From Streptomyces hydrogenans (GTDB taxonomy: Bacteria > Actinomycetota > Actinomycetes > Streptomycetales > Streptomycetaceae), in contig NZ_BNBS01000090.1 in NCBI RefSeq assembly GCF_014656075.1, forward strand, positions 1 to 33,049: 33,049 nucleotides of DNA, written 5' to 3'. How positions within the stretch are numbered: the stretch's first letter is position 1; the number at the start of each line of letters is the position of its first letter. The translations under genes and the position numbers were made by a program. Positions 12,608-20,127 of this stretch are shown one piece after another. The notes beneath the pieces were generated by a model. The model did not search any database, was not told where the DNA came from, and saw nothing but the letters and a program-made list of their open reading frames with translations.

Positions 12608-12635
12608 GGCGTGCGGTCAATACTTCCGGCACGCC
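12608..12635 (-). terminator. Candidate terminator after the second LacI gene
   Basis: The arms GGCGTGC (12608-12614) and GCACGCC (12629-12635) are exact complements with a 14-base loop region. It begins 24 bases after the LacI stop. The stem is short, so the call is weak. Confidence 0.35.
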
Positions 12636-12659
12636 CTTCGCAAGGGATTGCGCAAGGAG

Positions 12660-13718
12660 TTACGGCGCCGCGTGCGGAGGCTGCGCGGTGGACCCGCGCA
12701 CGACCAGCTCGGGCTGGAAGACGAACTCGGTGCGCTGCACCGGATTGCCCTCGATCTCCTCCAGGAGCGCGCCGACGGCCGCCGTCGCCATGGCCTGCAC
12801 GGGCTGGCGCACGGTGGTCAGCGGCGGGTCGGTGAAGGCGATCAGCGGGGAGTCGTCGAAGCCGACGACGGAGACGTCCCGGGGCACGTCGAGGCCCCGG
12901 GCACGGGCCGCCCGGACGACGCCGAGCGCCATCAGGTCGGAGCCGCAGACGATGCCGGTGCAGCCCTCGTCGAGCAGGATCTCGGCGGCGGCGTGCCCGC
13001 CCTCGACGCCGAACAGCGTGGGCCGCACGAAGCGTTCGGCCTCGGCCCGCTCCACGCCCAGCATCTCGTACAGCTCGGCGGCGAAGCCCTCCGCCTTGCG
13101 GCGCGAGGGCACGTAGCGGGTCGGGCCGATGGCGAGGCCGATCCGCTCGTGGCCCAGCTCGGCCAGGTGCCGCACGGCCATCCGCGCCGCGGCCCGGTCG
13201 TCCGGCGAGACGAAGGTGGCGTCGATCCGCTCGTGGTAGCCGTTGATGAGGACGTACGGCACCCCCCGCTCGGTCAGCCGGGCGTACCGCGCCGGGTCGG
13301 CGGTGGCGTCCGCGTGCAGCCCGGAGAGGAAGACGATGCCGGCCACCCCGCGCTCCACCAGCTGGTCGACCAGCTCGTCCTCGGTGGCGCCGCCGGGCAT
13401 CTGGGTGCAGAGCACCGGGGTGTAGCCGTGCCCGGCCAGGACCTGTTCGACGACCTGCGCGAAGGCCGGGAAGATCGGGTTGGTCAGCTCGGGCACCACG
13501 AGCCCGACGAGGCCCGCGCTGCGGCGTTTGAGCCGTACGGGACGCTCGTAGCCGAGCACGTCGAGCGCCGCGAGCACCTTGTGCCGGGTCGCGCCGGCCA
13601 CCCCCGCCTTGCCGTTGAGGACCCGGCTGACGGTGGCCTCGCTGACGCCGGACTGGGCCGCGATGTCCGCGAGCCGCGGGGCACCGTTGCCGGTGCCCCG
13701 CGGCGGGGGAATCGTCAC
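12660..13718 (-). CDS. LacI-family regulator, MalR paralogue coupled to aglA
   Basis: This 352-residue protein has an N-terminal LacI helix-turn-helix (about residues 16-37, ADIAAQSGVSEATVSRVLNG) and a periplasmic-binding-like sugar domain (about 75-345). It closely resembles the malR product of this window: the DNA-binding segment differs by about one residue in 22, and VGFDDSPLIAFTDPPLTT is shared. The GTG at 13718 overlaps the aglA stop (GTGA), so it is the last gene of the malE-aglA operon and should be induced with it. It lies just upstream of the amylase gene, whose control region has CGCAAG boxes. Its likely role is a second maltodextrin-responsive repressor; whether it binds the same sites as MalR is unproven. 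Confidence 0.92.
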   Translation of the reverse strand: MTIPPPRGTGNGAPRLADIAAQSGVSEATVSRVLNGKAGVAGATRHKVLAALDVLGYERPVRLKRRSAGLVGLVVPELTNPIFPAFAQVVEQVLAGHGYTPVLCTQMPGGATEDELVDQLVERGVAGIVFLSGLHADATADPARYARLTERGVPYVLINGYHERIDATFVSPDDRAAARMAVRHLAELGHERIGLAIGPTRYVPSRRKAEGFAAELYEMLGVERAEAERFVRPTLFGVEGGHAAAEILLDEGCTGIVCGSDLMALGVVRAARARGLDVPRDVSVVGFDDSPLIAFTDPPLTTVRQPVQAMATAAVGALLEEIEGNPVQRTEFVFQPELVVRGSTAQPPHAAP

Positions 13719-15370
13719 ACCGCCCACCAGACGGTGGTGTCGGCCGGCACCTCTGCGGTGTCGTCCACGATCCTGACGTCCTCGTTGGAGAGGAGATACC
13801 GGCCGGGCAGCGGGACGGAGATGGCCCGGCCGGTGGTGTTGGCGGTGCAGACGAAGCCGTCGCGGCGGAAGGAGAGCACACCCTCGGGTGCCTCCAGCCA
13901 CTCCACGGCCTCGCCCGCACCGAGCTCGGGGCGCTCGCGCCGGACGGCGAGCGCGCTGCGGTACAGCTCCAGGGTGGAGCCGGGGTCGCCGGTCTGCGCC
14001 TCGACGCTCAGCGCGCCCCAGGTCGCGGGCTGCGGCAGCCAGGAGCCGCCGGAGCCGAAGCCGTACGATGAGCCCTCGGCGGTCCACGGGATCGGCACCC
14101 GGCAGCCGTCGCGGTAGCCGTCCTGGCCGCTGGCGCGGAAGAAGGACGGGTCCTGGCGCACCTCGTCGGGCAGGTCGGTGACGTCCGGCAGGCCCAGCTC
14201 CTCGCCCTGGTACACGTAGGCGGAGCCGGGCAGCGCCAGCATCAGCAGGGTCGCGGCGCGGGCCCGGCGCAGGCCCAGCTCGCGGTCGCCGGCGGTGCGC
14301 AGCTGGGTGCCGAGGCCCGCCGGGTTGGCGAAGCGGGTGGCGTGCCGGGTGACGTCGTGGTTGGAGAGCACCCAGGTGGTGGGGGCGCCGACCGGGCGCA
14401 TCGCCTCCAGCGAGGCGTCGATGACGGCGCGCAGCTCGGCGGCGTCCCAGTGGGTGCCCAGGTACTGGAAGTTGAACGCCTGGTGCATCTCGTCGGGGCG
14501 CACGTAGTTGGCGGTGCGCTCGACGGTGGGGGTCCACGCCTCGGCGACGAGGACGCGCTGTCCGTCGTACTCGGCGAGGATCTGCCGCCAGGAGCGGTAG
14601 ACCTCGTGGACGCCGTCCTGGTCGAAGAAGGGCATGACGTCGTTGCCGAGCAGCTTCAGCTGGTCGTGGGCGCCGATGTCGGGCAGGCCGGGGGCCTTGA
14701 CCAGGCCGTGGGCGACGTCGACGCGGAAGCCGTCGACGCCCATGTCGAGCCAGAAGCGCAGGATCGAGCGGAACTCGTCGCGGACGGCCGGGTGGTCCCA
14801 GTTGAAGTCGGGCTGCTCGGGGGCGAAGAGGTGGAGGTACCACTCCCCGTCCTCGACCCGGGTCCAGGCGGGGCCGCCGAAGATGGACTCCCAGTCGTTC
14901 GGCGGGAGCTCGCCGTCCTCCCCCTTGCCCGGGCGGAAGTGGTAGCGCTCGCGCAGCGGGGAGCCGGGGCCCTCGCGCAGGGCGCGCTGGAACCACTCGT
15001 GCTGGTCCGAGGAGTGGTTGGGGACCAGGTCCACGATGATGCGCAGGCCCAGGTCGTGGGCCTCGCGGATCAGGGCGTCGGCGTCGAGCAGCGAGCCGAA
15101 CATCGGGTCGATGGCCCGGTAGTCGGCGACGTCGTAGCCGGCGTCCGCCTGCGGGGAGGCGTAGAAGGGGGAGAGCCACACGGCGTCGACGCCGAGCTCC
15201 TTGAGGTACGGCAGCCGGCCGCGGATGCCCACCAGGTCGCCCATGCCGTCGCCGTTGCCGTCGGCGAAGCTGCGCGGGTAGACCTGGTAGATCACCGCGT
15301 CTCTCCACCAGCCCGTGTCGGTGCCGGTGGTCGGGGCGTCGGCGGCGGCGGTGGCGAGATGCTGGGTCAT
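13715..15370 (-). CDS. aglA: GH13 alpha-glucosidase (maltodextrin-degrading, cytoplasmic)
   Basis: This 551-residue enzyme has no signal peptide and should release glucose from the non-reducing end of imported maltose and maltodextrins. Visible motifs are DLVPNHSS (114-121), QPDFNWDHP (186-194, the QPDLN-like motif of alpha-glucosidases), nucleophile D218 in GFRVD, acid/base E277 in AEAW and D339 in NHD. The ATG at 15370 is preceded by AGGGAAG. It lies 50 bp downstream of malG with no terminator between, matching the aglA position behind malEFG in other streptomycetes. The stop overlaps the GTG of the second LacI gene. An alternative specificity (isomaltase-like oligo-1,6-glucosidase) cannot be excluded by eye. 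Confidence 0.92.
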   Translation of the reverse strand: MTQHLATAAADAPTTGTDTGWWRDAVIYQVYPRSFADGNGDGMGDLVGIRGRLPYLKELGVDAVWLSPFYASPQADAGYDVADYRAIDPMFGSLLDADALIREAHDLGLRIIVDLVPNHSSDQHEWFQRALREGPGSPLRERYHFRPGKGEDGELPPNDWESIFGGPAWTRVEDGEWYLHLFAPEQPDFNWDHPAVRDEFRSILRFWLDMGVDGFRVDVAHGLVKAPGLPDIGAHDQLKLLGNDVMPFFDQDGVHEVYRSWRQILAEYDGQRVLVAEAWTPTVERTANYVRPDEMHQAFNFQYLGTHWDAAELRAVIDASLEAMRPVGAPTTWVLSNHDVTRHATRFANPAGLGTQLRTAGDRELGLRRARAATLLMLALPGSAYVYQGEELGLPDVTDLPDEVRQDPSFFRASGQDGYRDGCRVPIPWTAEGSSYGFGSGGSWLPQPATWGALSVEAQTGDPGSTLELYRSALAVRRERPELGAGEAVEWLEAPEGVLSFRRDGFVCTANTTGRAISVPLPGRYLLSNEDVRIVDDTAEVPADTTVWWAV

Positions 15371-15420
15371 GTCTTCCCTGGGAGGTAAGGAGGGGCGTAC
15401 GGGTTCGGCGTTCAGGGCCG

Positions 15421-16293
15421 TCAGCCCTTGACGGCACCGGCGGACATGCCGGTGACGAGGTGGCGCTGGGCGAAGAGGAACACCAGGGCCGCGGGGATGG
15501 CGATGAGGACGGAGGCCGCCGTCATCGGACCCCACTGGGCCCCGTACTGGTTGACGAACTTCTGCAGACCGCCGGCGAGCGTCAGGTGCTCGTCGCCGAC
15601 CATGAAGGCGGAGGCGTAGGCGACCTCGCCCCAGGCGGTGATGAAGGAGTAGAAGGCGGTCACCGCGATGCCCGGCTTGGCGAGCGGCAGGATCAGCCGC
15701 CAGAAGGTGCCGAAGGGGGTGAGGCCGTCGACGTACCCCGACTCGTCGATCTCGCGCGGGATGCCGTCGAAGAAGCCCTTCATCATCCAGGCGCAGAACG
15801 GGACGGCGATGGTCAGGTAGGTGATGACCAGGCCGGCCGACTGGTTGAGCAGCCCCAGCGTCGCCATGATGTTGTAGATCGGCACGATGAGGACGGCGAC
15901 CGGGAACATCTGCGTGATGAGCAGGGTCCACATCAGGCCGCGCTTGCCGGGGAAGCGGAAGCGGCTGACCGCGTAGCCGGTGGTGGCGGAGATGAACACG
16001 CCGATGACGGTGGTGAGTCCGGCGACGAGGAGCGAGTTCCCGAACCAGGTGAGGAACGGGGTGTCCCTCAGCAGGTTCGTGTAGTTCTCGAACGTCGTCT
16101 CCTTGAAGAAGTCCGTGGTGGTCGCGTACTTCGCGGGCTTGAGCGAGGTCAGCAGGACCCACAGCACCGGGAAGACGGCGATCACGGAGGCGACGATCAG
16201 GGTGAGGTGCAGCGCCACCGAGGCGAGCGGCGAGCGGCGGCCGCGGATCGGCGCGTTGAGCCGCTGCCCGGGGGTCGGGGTCGTGGTGGTCAC
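15421..16293 (-). CDS. malG: Maltodextrin ABC transporter permease MalG
   Basis: This 290-residue membrane protein belongs to the MalG family of carbohydrate-uptake permeases. About six membrane helices are visible, the first at LTLIVASVIAVFPVLWVLL (residues 29-47). The cytoplasmic EAA-type loop reads EIDESGYVDGLTPFGTFWRL, the contact site for the ATPase. The GTG at 16293 is used; it overlaps the malF stop by four bases (GTGA), indicating translational coupling. With MalF it forms the channel. No ATPase gene is in the window; in Streptomyces the shared ATPase MsiK energises such importers. Confidence 0.95.
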   Translation of the reverse strand: MTTTTPTPGQRLNAPIRGRRSPLASVALHLTLIVASVIAVFPVLWVLLTSLKPAKYATTTDFFKETTFENYTNLLRDTPFLTWFGNSLLVAGLTTVIGVFISATTGYAVSRFRFPGKRGLMWTLLITQMFPVAVLIVPIYNIMATLGLLNQSAGLVITYLTIAVPFCAWMMKGFFDGIPREIDESGYVDGLTPFGTFWRLILPLAKPGIAVTAFYSFITAWGEVAYASAFMVGDEHLTLAGGLQKFVNQYGAQWGPMTAASVLIAIPAALVFLFAQRHLVTGMSAGAVKG

Positions 16294-17300
16294 CAGGCTT
16301 CTCCCTGCTTGCGGAGGACTCGCTGGTAGATCGCGGCGAAGATCATCAGGAGCACCAGGATGAGGACGCCCCACGTGGACGACTGGGCGAAGTCGCGCGG
16401 GCTGATCTCGAAGGAGAACTTGTACGCCTGGGTGACGAGGATCTGGGTCGCCTCGCCGGGTCCGCCGCCGGTGAGCAGGAAGATCACCGGGAACATGTTG
16501 AAGGTCCAGATCGTGGAGAGCAGGATCACGGTGGTGGAGACCGACCGGAGCCCCGGCATGGTGATGTGCCGGAAGCGCTGCCAGGCACTGGCGCCGTCCA
16601 TCTCGGCGGCCTCGTACAGCTCGCCGGGGATGGACTGGAGGCCGCCGAGGAGGGCCACCATCATGAAGGGCACGCCGAGCCAGACGTTGACGGCGATGAC
16701 CGCGAACTTGGCCCAGGTGGGGTCGTTCAGCCACGGGACGCCGTCGAGGCCGGCGCCGGTGAGGATCTGGTTGAGCATGCCGCGGCGCTCGTCGTAGAGG
16801 AAGCGCCAGGCGAAGACGGAGACGAAGCCGGGGATCGCCCAGGGCAGGATCAGCAGCATCCGGTAGACGGAGCGGCCGGCGAACTTGCGGTTGAGGATGT
16901 TGGCGAAGACCAGGCCGAGGGCGAAGGTGATCGCCACGCAGGAGACGGTCCAGACGACCGTCCACCCCAGGGTGGAGAGGAACTGGCTGCCGGTGAGGGC
17001 GTCCTTGTAGTTGTCCAGGCCGACGAACTCGTAGGAGGCCGGGATCTCGTTGACGCCGATGGTGCGCGCGACGTTGCGCTCGGTGGCGTCGGTGAGGGAC
17101 AGGTAGATGCCGCGGACCAGCGGATAGCCGATGATCACGGTGATCACGATCACGACCGGGGCCACCATGGCCCAGGCGTACCAGTGGGTGGCGAGGGAGC
17201 GCTTCGGCGCCCTCCGCTTCGGGCCAGTCCCGCGGCTCCGGCCGCGGGCGACGTCGCCCGCGGCCTTCGCCATCGACTGGCTGGGGGTGTCCACAGCCAT
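16290..17300 (-). CDS. malF: Maltodextrin ABC transporter permease MalF
   Basis: This 336-residue permease has a long basic cytoplasmic N-terminus (about 40 residues with many Lys and Arg), then about six membrane helices beginning at YAWAMVAPVVIVITVIIGY. The EAA loop is ELYEAAEMDGASAWQRFRHI. It pairs with MalG to import maltodextrins delivered by MalE. The ATG at 17300 has GAGGAAGG about 12 bases upstream, a site that abuts the malE stop codon; the gap to malE is only 19 bp, so they form one operon. The basic N-terminal extension is longer than in short permeases and has no evident function. Confidence 0.95.
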   Translation of the reverse strand: MAVDTPSQSMAKAAGDVARGRSRGTGPKRRAPKRSLATHWYAWAMVAPVVIVITVIIGYPLVRGIYLSLTDATERNVARTIGVNEIPASYEFVGLDNYKDALTGSQFLSTLGWTVVWTVSCVAITFALGLVFANILNRKFAGRSVYRMLLILPWAIPGFVSVFAWRFLYDERRGMLNQILTGAGLDGVPWLNDPTWAKFAVIAVNVWLGVPFMMVALLGGLQSIPGELYEAAEMDGASAWQRFRHITMPGLRSVSTTVILLSTIWTFNMFPVIFLLTGGGPGEATQILVTQAYKFSFEISPRDFAQSSTWGVLILVLLMIFAAIYQRVLRKQGEAW

Positions 17301-17319
17301 CAGCCGGTCAGCCTTCCTC

Positions 17320-18597
17320 TTACTTCCAGTCCTTCAGGAGCTTGCGGTAGGCGTCGCCGACCGCCTTCGCTCCCTGCTCCGGGGTGGTCTGGCCCGTGAG
17401 GACCTTGGTGTACTCGACCTTGACGGGCTCGAAGAGGCTGCCGCCCTCGGGGATCCACGGGCGCTCGACGGCCTTGTCGACGACCGGCTTGAAGAAGCCG
17501 ATCATCTCGCTCTTGGCGACGTCCTTCTGGAGGTACGCCGACTGGCGGGTCGGCAGCAGGCTGAGCTGCTGCGCGATCGTCGCCTGGCTCTCGGCCGAGG
17601 TCATGTACTCGGCGAAGGCGTAGGAGGCGTCCAGGTTCTTGGAGCCGGCGTAGACGGCGAGGTTGTGGCCGCCCTGCGGGGCGCCCTGGCCGGCGGAGCC
17701 GGCCGGGACCGGGGCGATGCCGAGGTTCGCCTTGTCGGCGAACTCCTTGCCCGCGTAGGTGTCGGCGACGGCCCACGGGCCATTGATCATCATGGCGACC
17801 TTGCCGTCCTTGAAGGCGGCCTGCATGTTGTCCCAGCCGTTGGTCGCGTCGGTGATCGCGGCCTTGGAGTCGACGAGGTCCTTGACGGTCTTGAAGGCCT
17901 TGACGCCGGCCTCGTTGTCGAAGGTGACCGTCTTGTTCTCGGCGTCGACGAGGTCGCCGCCCTCGCCGTACAGGAAGGAGAGGAACCAGTACGGGTCGTC
18001 GCCGCGGAGGTACAGGCCGGTCTTGCCGGTCTTCTCCTTGATCGTGGCGGAGACGGTCTTCAGCTCGGCGATGTTCTTCGGGACCTCGACACCGGCCTCC
18101 TTGAAGATCTTCTTGTTGTAGAAGACGCCCATGGAGTCGATGACCTGCGGCACGGCGTAGGTCTTGCCGTTGTACTTGGTGGAGGCGGCGGCCTGCTCCA
18201 GGAAGTCGCCCTGGTCCTTCAGCGCGGCGGTGCCGTCCAGCGGGGCGAGGTAGCCGAGGTCGGCGAACTCGGGGGTCCAGGCGACCTCGGAGCGGATCAC
18301 GTCGGGGGCGCCGGAGCCGGACTGCGCGGCGTTCTTGAACTTGTTCTGCGCCTCGCCGAAGGGCACGTTCACGTACTTGACCGTGACCTTCGGGTGCTTC
18401 TTGGTGAAGTCCTCGGCCAGCTTCTTGAAGACCTTGTCCTCGGAGCCGACGGTGGAGGTGTCCCACCACGTCACGGTGCCGGAGAGCTCGCCCGAGCTCT
18501 TCGAGCCGCCGTCGGAACCGCTGTCGCTCCCGCCGCACGCCGCCAGGGTGACGCCCAGGGCCGCGACCAGCGCGGTGGCCGCTATGCCACGCCGCAT
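17320..18597 (-). CDS. malE: Maltodextrin-binding lipoprotein MalE
   Basis: This 425-residue extracellular solute-binding protein captures maltodextrins for MalFG. The N-terminus is a lipoprotein signal (MRRG, hydrophobic core, lipobox LAAC with C21), followed by a Ser/Gly/Asp-rich linker (22-37). The mature domain has the family-1 binding-protein features WWDTS near residue 44, KFKNAAQSGSGAPDV, VFYNKKIFKEAG and MINGPWA. The ATG at 18597 has AAGGAG at good spacing; upstream codons in the same frame lack a signal. It is the first gene of the operon and is divergent from malR, with CTTGCG/GCAAG operator-like boxes in the 425-bp gap. Confidence 0.96.
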   Translation of the reverse strand: MRRGIAATALVAALGVTLAACGGSDSGSDGGSKSSGELSGTVTWWDTSTVGSEDKVFKKLAEDFTKKHPKVTVKYVNVPFGEAQNKFKNAAQSGSGAPDVIRSEVAWTPEFADLGYLAPLDGTAALKDQGDFLEQAAASTKYNGKTYAVPQVIDSMGVFYNKKIFKEAGVEVPKNIAELKTVSATIKEKTGKTGLYLRGDDPYWFLSFLYGEGGDLVDAENKTVTFDNEAGVKAFKTVKDLVDSKAAITDATNGWDNMQAAFKDGKVAMMINGPWAVADTYAGKEFADKANLGIAPVPAGSAGQGAPQGGHNLAVYAGSKNLDASYAFAEYMTSAESQATIAQQLSLLPTRQSAYLQKDVAKSEMIGFFKPVVDKAVERPWIPEGGSLFEPVKVEYTKVLTGQTTPEQGAKAVGDAYRKLLKDWK

Positions 18598-18718
18598 GTG
18601 AACTCCTTCAACATGATCCCGGGGAGACGAGGGGCTGGAACCTTCCTCATTGCGACCGCTCCCTCGCGGCGCTCCGGGTTGCCAGGAACGTAACAGGGAT
18701 GAAAACGAGCCGAAAGAC

Positions 18719-18739
18719 CTTGCGGCAGATTTCTGCAAG
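18719..18739 (-). promoter_or_regulatory. Candidate MalR operator on the malE side
   Basis: CTTGC (18719-18723) and GCAAG (18735-18739) face each other across 11 bases, with partial inner symmetry. On the malE strand it begins CTTGCAGAAA, containing the CTTGCAG motif reported for Streptomyces maltose and amylase promoters. It lies about 120 bp upstream of malE. Confidence 0.65.
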
Positions 18740-18904
18740 AACCGGGGATCGTTACATCCGCGTGTCCCGAAGGTTGCTGTCAGGCCGCTTGACAGGGGCG
18801 CGGAGGTACACCTTCCGCCCCTAAGTCCGTGATGTCCCCCGCGGCGAGGCCGCCCCGCCAGGGTGGAACGAGGCATTCCGCAACAGCCGCCTCCTGCATC
18901 ACAC

Positions 18905-18939
18905 CGCAAGAACTGCAAGACCTTGCGAGCGGTCTTGCG
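18905..18939. promoter_or_regulatory. Cluster of four CTTGCG/GCAAG boxes, candidate MalR operator
   Basis: CGCAAG lies at 18905-18910, TGCAAG at 18914-18919, CTTGCG at 18922-18927 and CTTGCG at 18934-18939. The middle two form the near-palindrome GCAAGACCTTGC (18915-18926). The cluster is about 70 bp upstream of the malR -10 candidate, so it could serve malE repression or malR autoregulation. Confidence 0.65.
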
Positions 18940-18985
18940 AGCCTCCGCGCCGGCGGCGGTGTCGGCCGCACTCGTGGGCAACCGG

Positions 18986-19014
18986 TGGGCAATACGCGCT
19001 GTGACCGGTACAGT
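18986..19014 (+). promoter_or_regulatory. malR: Candidate malR promoter, leaderless
   Basis: TGGGCA (18986-18991) and TACAGT (19009-19014) are separated by 17 bases and resemble a principal-sigma promoter. The malR ATG lies eight bases after the -10, with no ribosome-binding site, so the mRNA may begin at or next to the start codon. Confidence 0.5.
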
Positions 19015-19022
19015 CCACTCTC

Positions 19023-20045
19023 ATGACCGCGCGGCTTGCCGACATCGCAGCCCAGGCGGGGGTCAGTGAAGCCACAGTCAGCCGCGTGCTCAACGGCAAG
19101 CCCGGTGTGGCCACGGCCACCCGTGAATCCGTCCTTGCCGCCCTCGACGTGCTCGGCTACGAGCGTCCGGTACGGCTGCGCCAGCGCAGCGCGGGCCTGG
19201 TCGGGCTGATCACCCCCGAACTGGACAACCCCATCTTCCCGGCCCTCGCGCAGGTCATCGGACAGGCGCTGACCCGGCAGGGCTACACCCCGGTGCTCGC
19301 CACCCAGACCCCCGGCGGGTCCACCGAGGACGAGCTGACCGACATGCTGGTGGAGCGCGGGGTGGCCGGCATCATCTTCGTCTCCGGTCTGCACGCGGAC
19401 ACCACGGCGGACACCTCCCGCTACGACCAGCTGCGCGGCAAGGGCGTCCCGTACGTCCTCATCAACGGCTTCTCCCCCAAGGTGCAGGCGCCCTTCGTCT
19501 CCCCCGACGACCGGGCCGCGATGCAGCTGGCGGTCACCCACCTCGCCGCCCTCGGCCACACCCGGATCGGGCTGGCCGTCGGACCGAAGCGCTTCGTGCC
19601 GGTGCTCCGCAAGATAGAGGGCTTCCAGAAGGGGATGCGGGACCGTCTCGGGCTCACCCCGGAACAGTCCGAGGAACTGATCCAGCACTCCCTCTACACC
19701 CTGGAGGGCGGACAGGCGGCGACCACCGCGCTGATCGCCCGGGGCTGCACCGCGATCGTCTGCGCCTCCGACATGATGGCGCTCGGCGCGATCCGCGCGG
19801 CCCGGCAGCAGGGGTTGAACGTGCCGAAGGACGTCTCCGTCGTCGGCTTCGACGACTCCCCGCTCATAGCCTTCACCGATCCGCCGCTCACCACCATCCG
19901 GCAGCCCGTGCAGGCGATGGGACAGGCGGCGGTCCGCGCCCTCCTGGAGGAGGTCGGCGGCACCCCGGCCCCGCACTCGGAGTTCGTCTTCATGCCGGAG
20001 CTGGTCGTCCGGGGCTCGACGGCCTCGGCCCCTCCCGCCGCCTAG
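19023..20045 (+). CDS. malR: Maltose operon repressor MalR, LacI family
   Basis: This 340-residue protein starts directly with the LacI DNA-binding domain (MTARLADIAAQAGVSEATVS; helix-turn-helix at about residues 5-24, hinge to about 60). The sugar-binding domain runs from about 62 to 335. Position and orientation, divergent from malE, match malR of other streptomycetes, whose product represses malEFG until maltose or maltodextrin is present. The ATG at 19023 is the only start that keeps the whole helix-turn-helix; it lacks a ribosome-binding site and is probably leaderless. A paralogue sits downstream of aglA. Confidence 0.95.
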   Translation: MTARLADIAAQAGVSEATVSRVLNGKPGVATATRESVLAALDVLGYERPVRLRQRSAGLVGLITPELDNPIFPALAQVIGQALTRQGYTPVLATQTPGGSTEDELTDMLVERGVAGIIFVSGLHADTTADTSRYDQLRGKGVPYVLINGFSPKVQAPFVSPDDRAAMQLAVTHLAALGHTRIGLAVGPKRFVPVLRKIEGFQKGMRDRLGLTPEQSEELIQHSLYTLEGGQAATTALIARGCTAIVCASDMMALGAIRAARQQGLNVPKDVSVVGFDDSPLIAFTDPPLTTIRQPVQAMGQAAVRALLEEVGGTPAPHSEFVFMPELVVRGSTASAPPAA

Positions 20046-20075
20046 TACCTGAGAGGGAGAGGGTGCGCCGCACAC

Positions 20076-20098
20076 CCGACCGAGGGATGATCGGTCGG
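20076..20098. repeat. Inverted repeat between malR and the PAP2 gene
   Basis: CCGACCGA (20076-20083) and TCGGTCGG (20091-20098) are exact complements with a 7-base spacer. It begins 30 bases after the malR stop and may terminate malR. It also covers the position where a -35 for the downstream gene would be, so an operator role is equally possible. Confidence 0.6.
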
Positions 20099-20127
20099 GG
20101 GGCGTGGATCTGGCAAACTCTCTGCCT

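Larger units (their letters stand above)
18598..19022. promoter_or_regulatory. 425-bp malE-malR divergent control region
   Basis: No gene is supported here. It holds the promoters of malE (minus) and malR (plus) and two clusters of CTTGC/GCAAG boxes: one 21-bp pair at 18719-18739 on the malE side and a dense cluster at 18905-18939 nearer malR. The malE leader would be up to about 100 bases. No hairpin terminator was seen. Confidence 0.8.
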
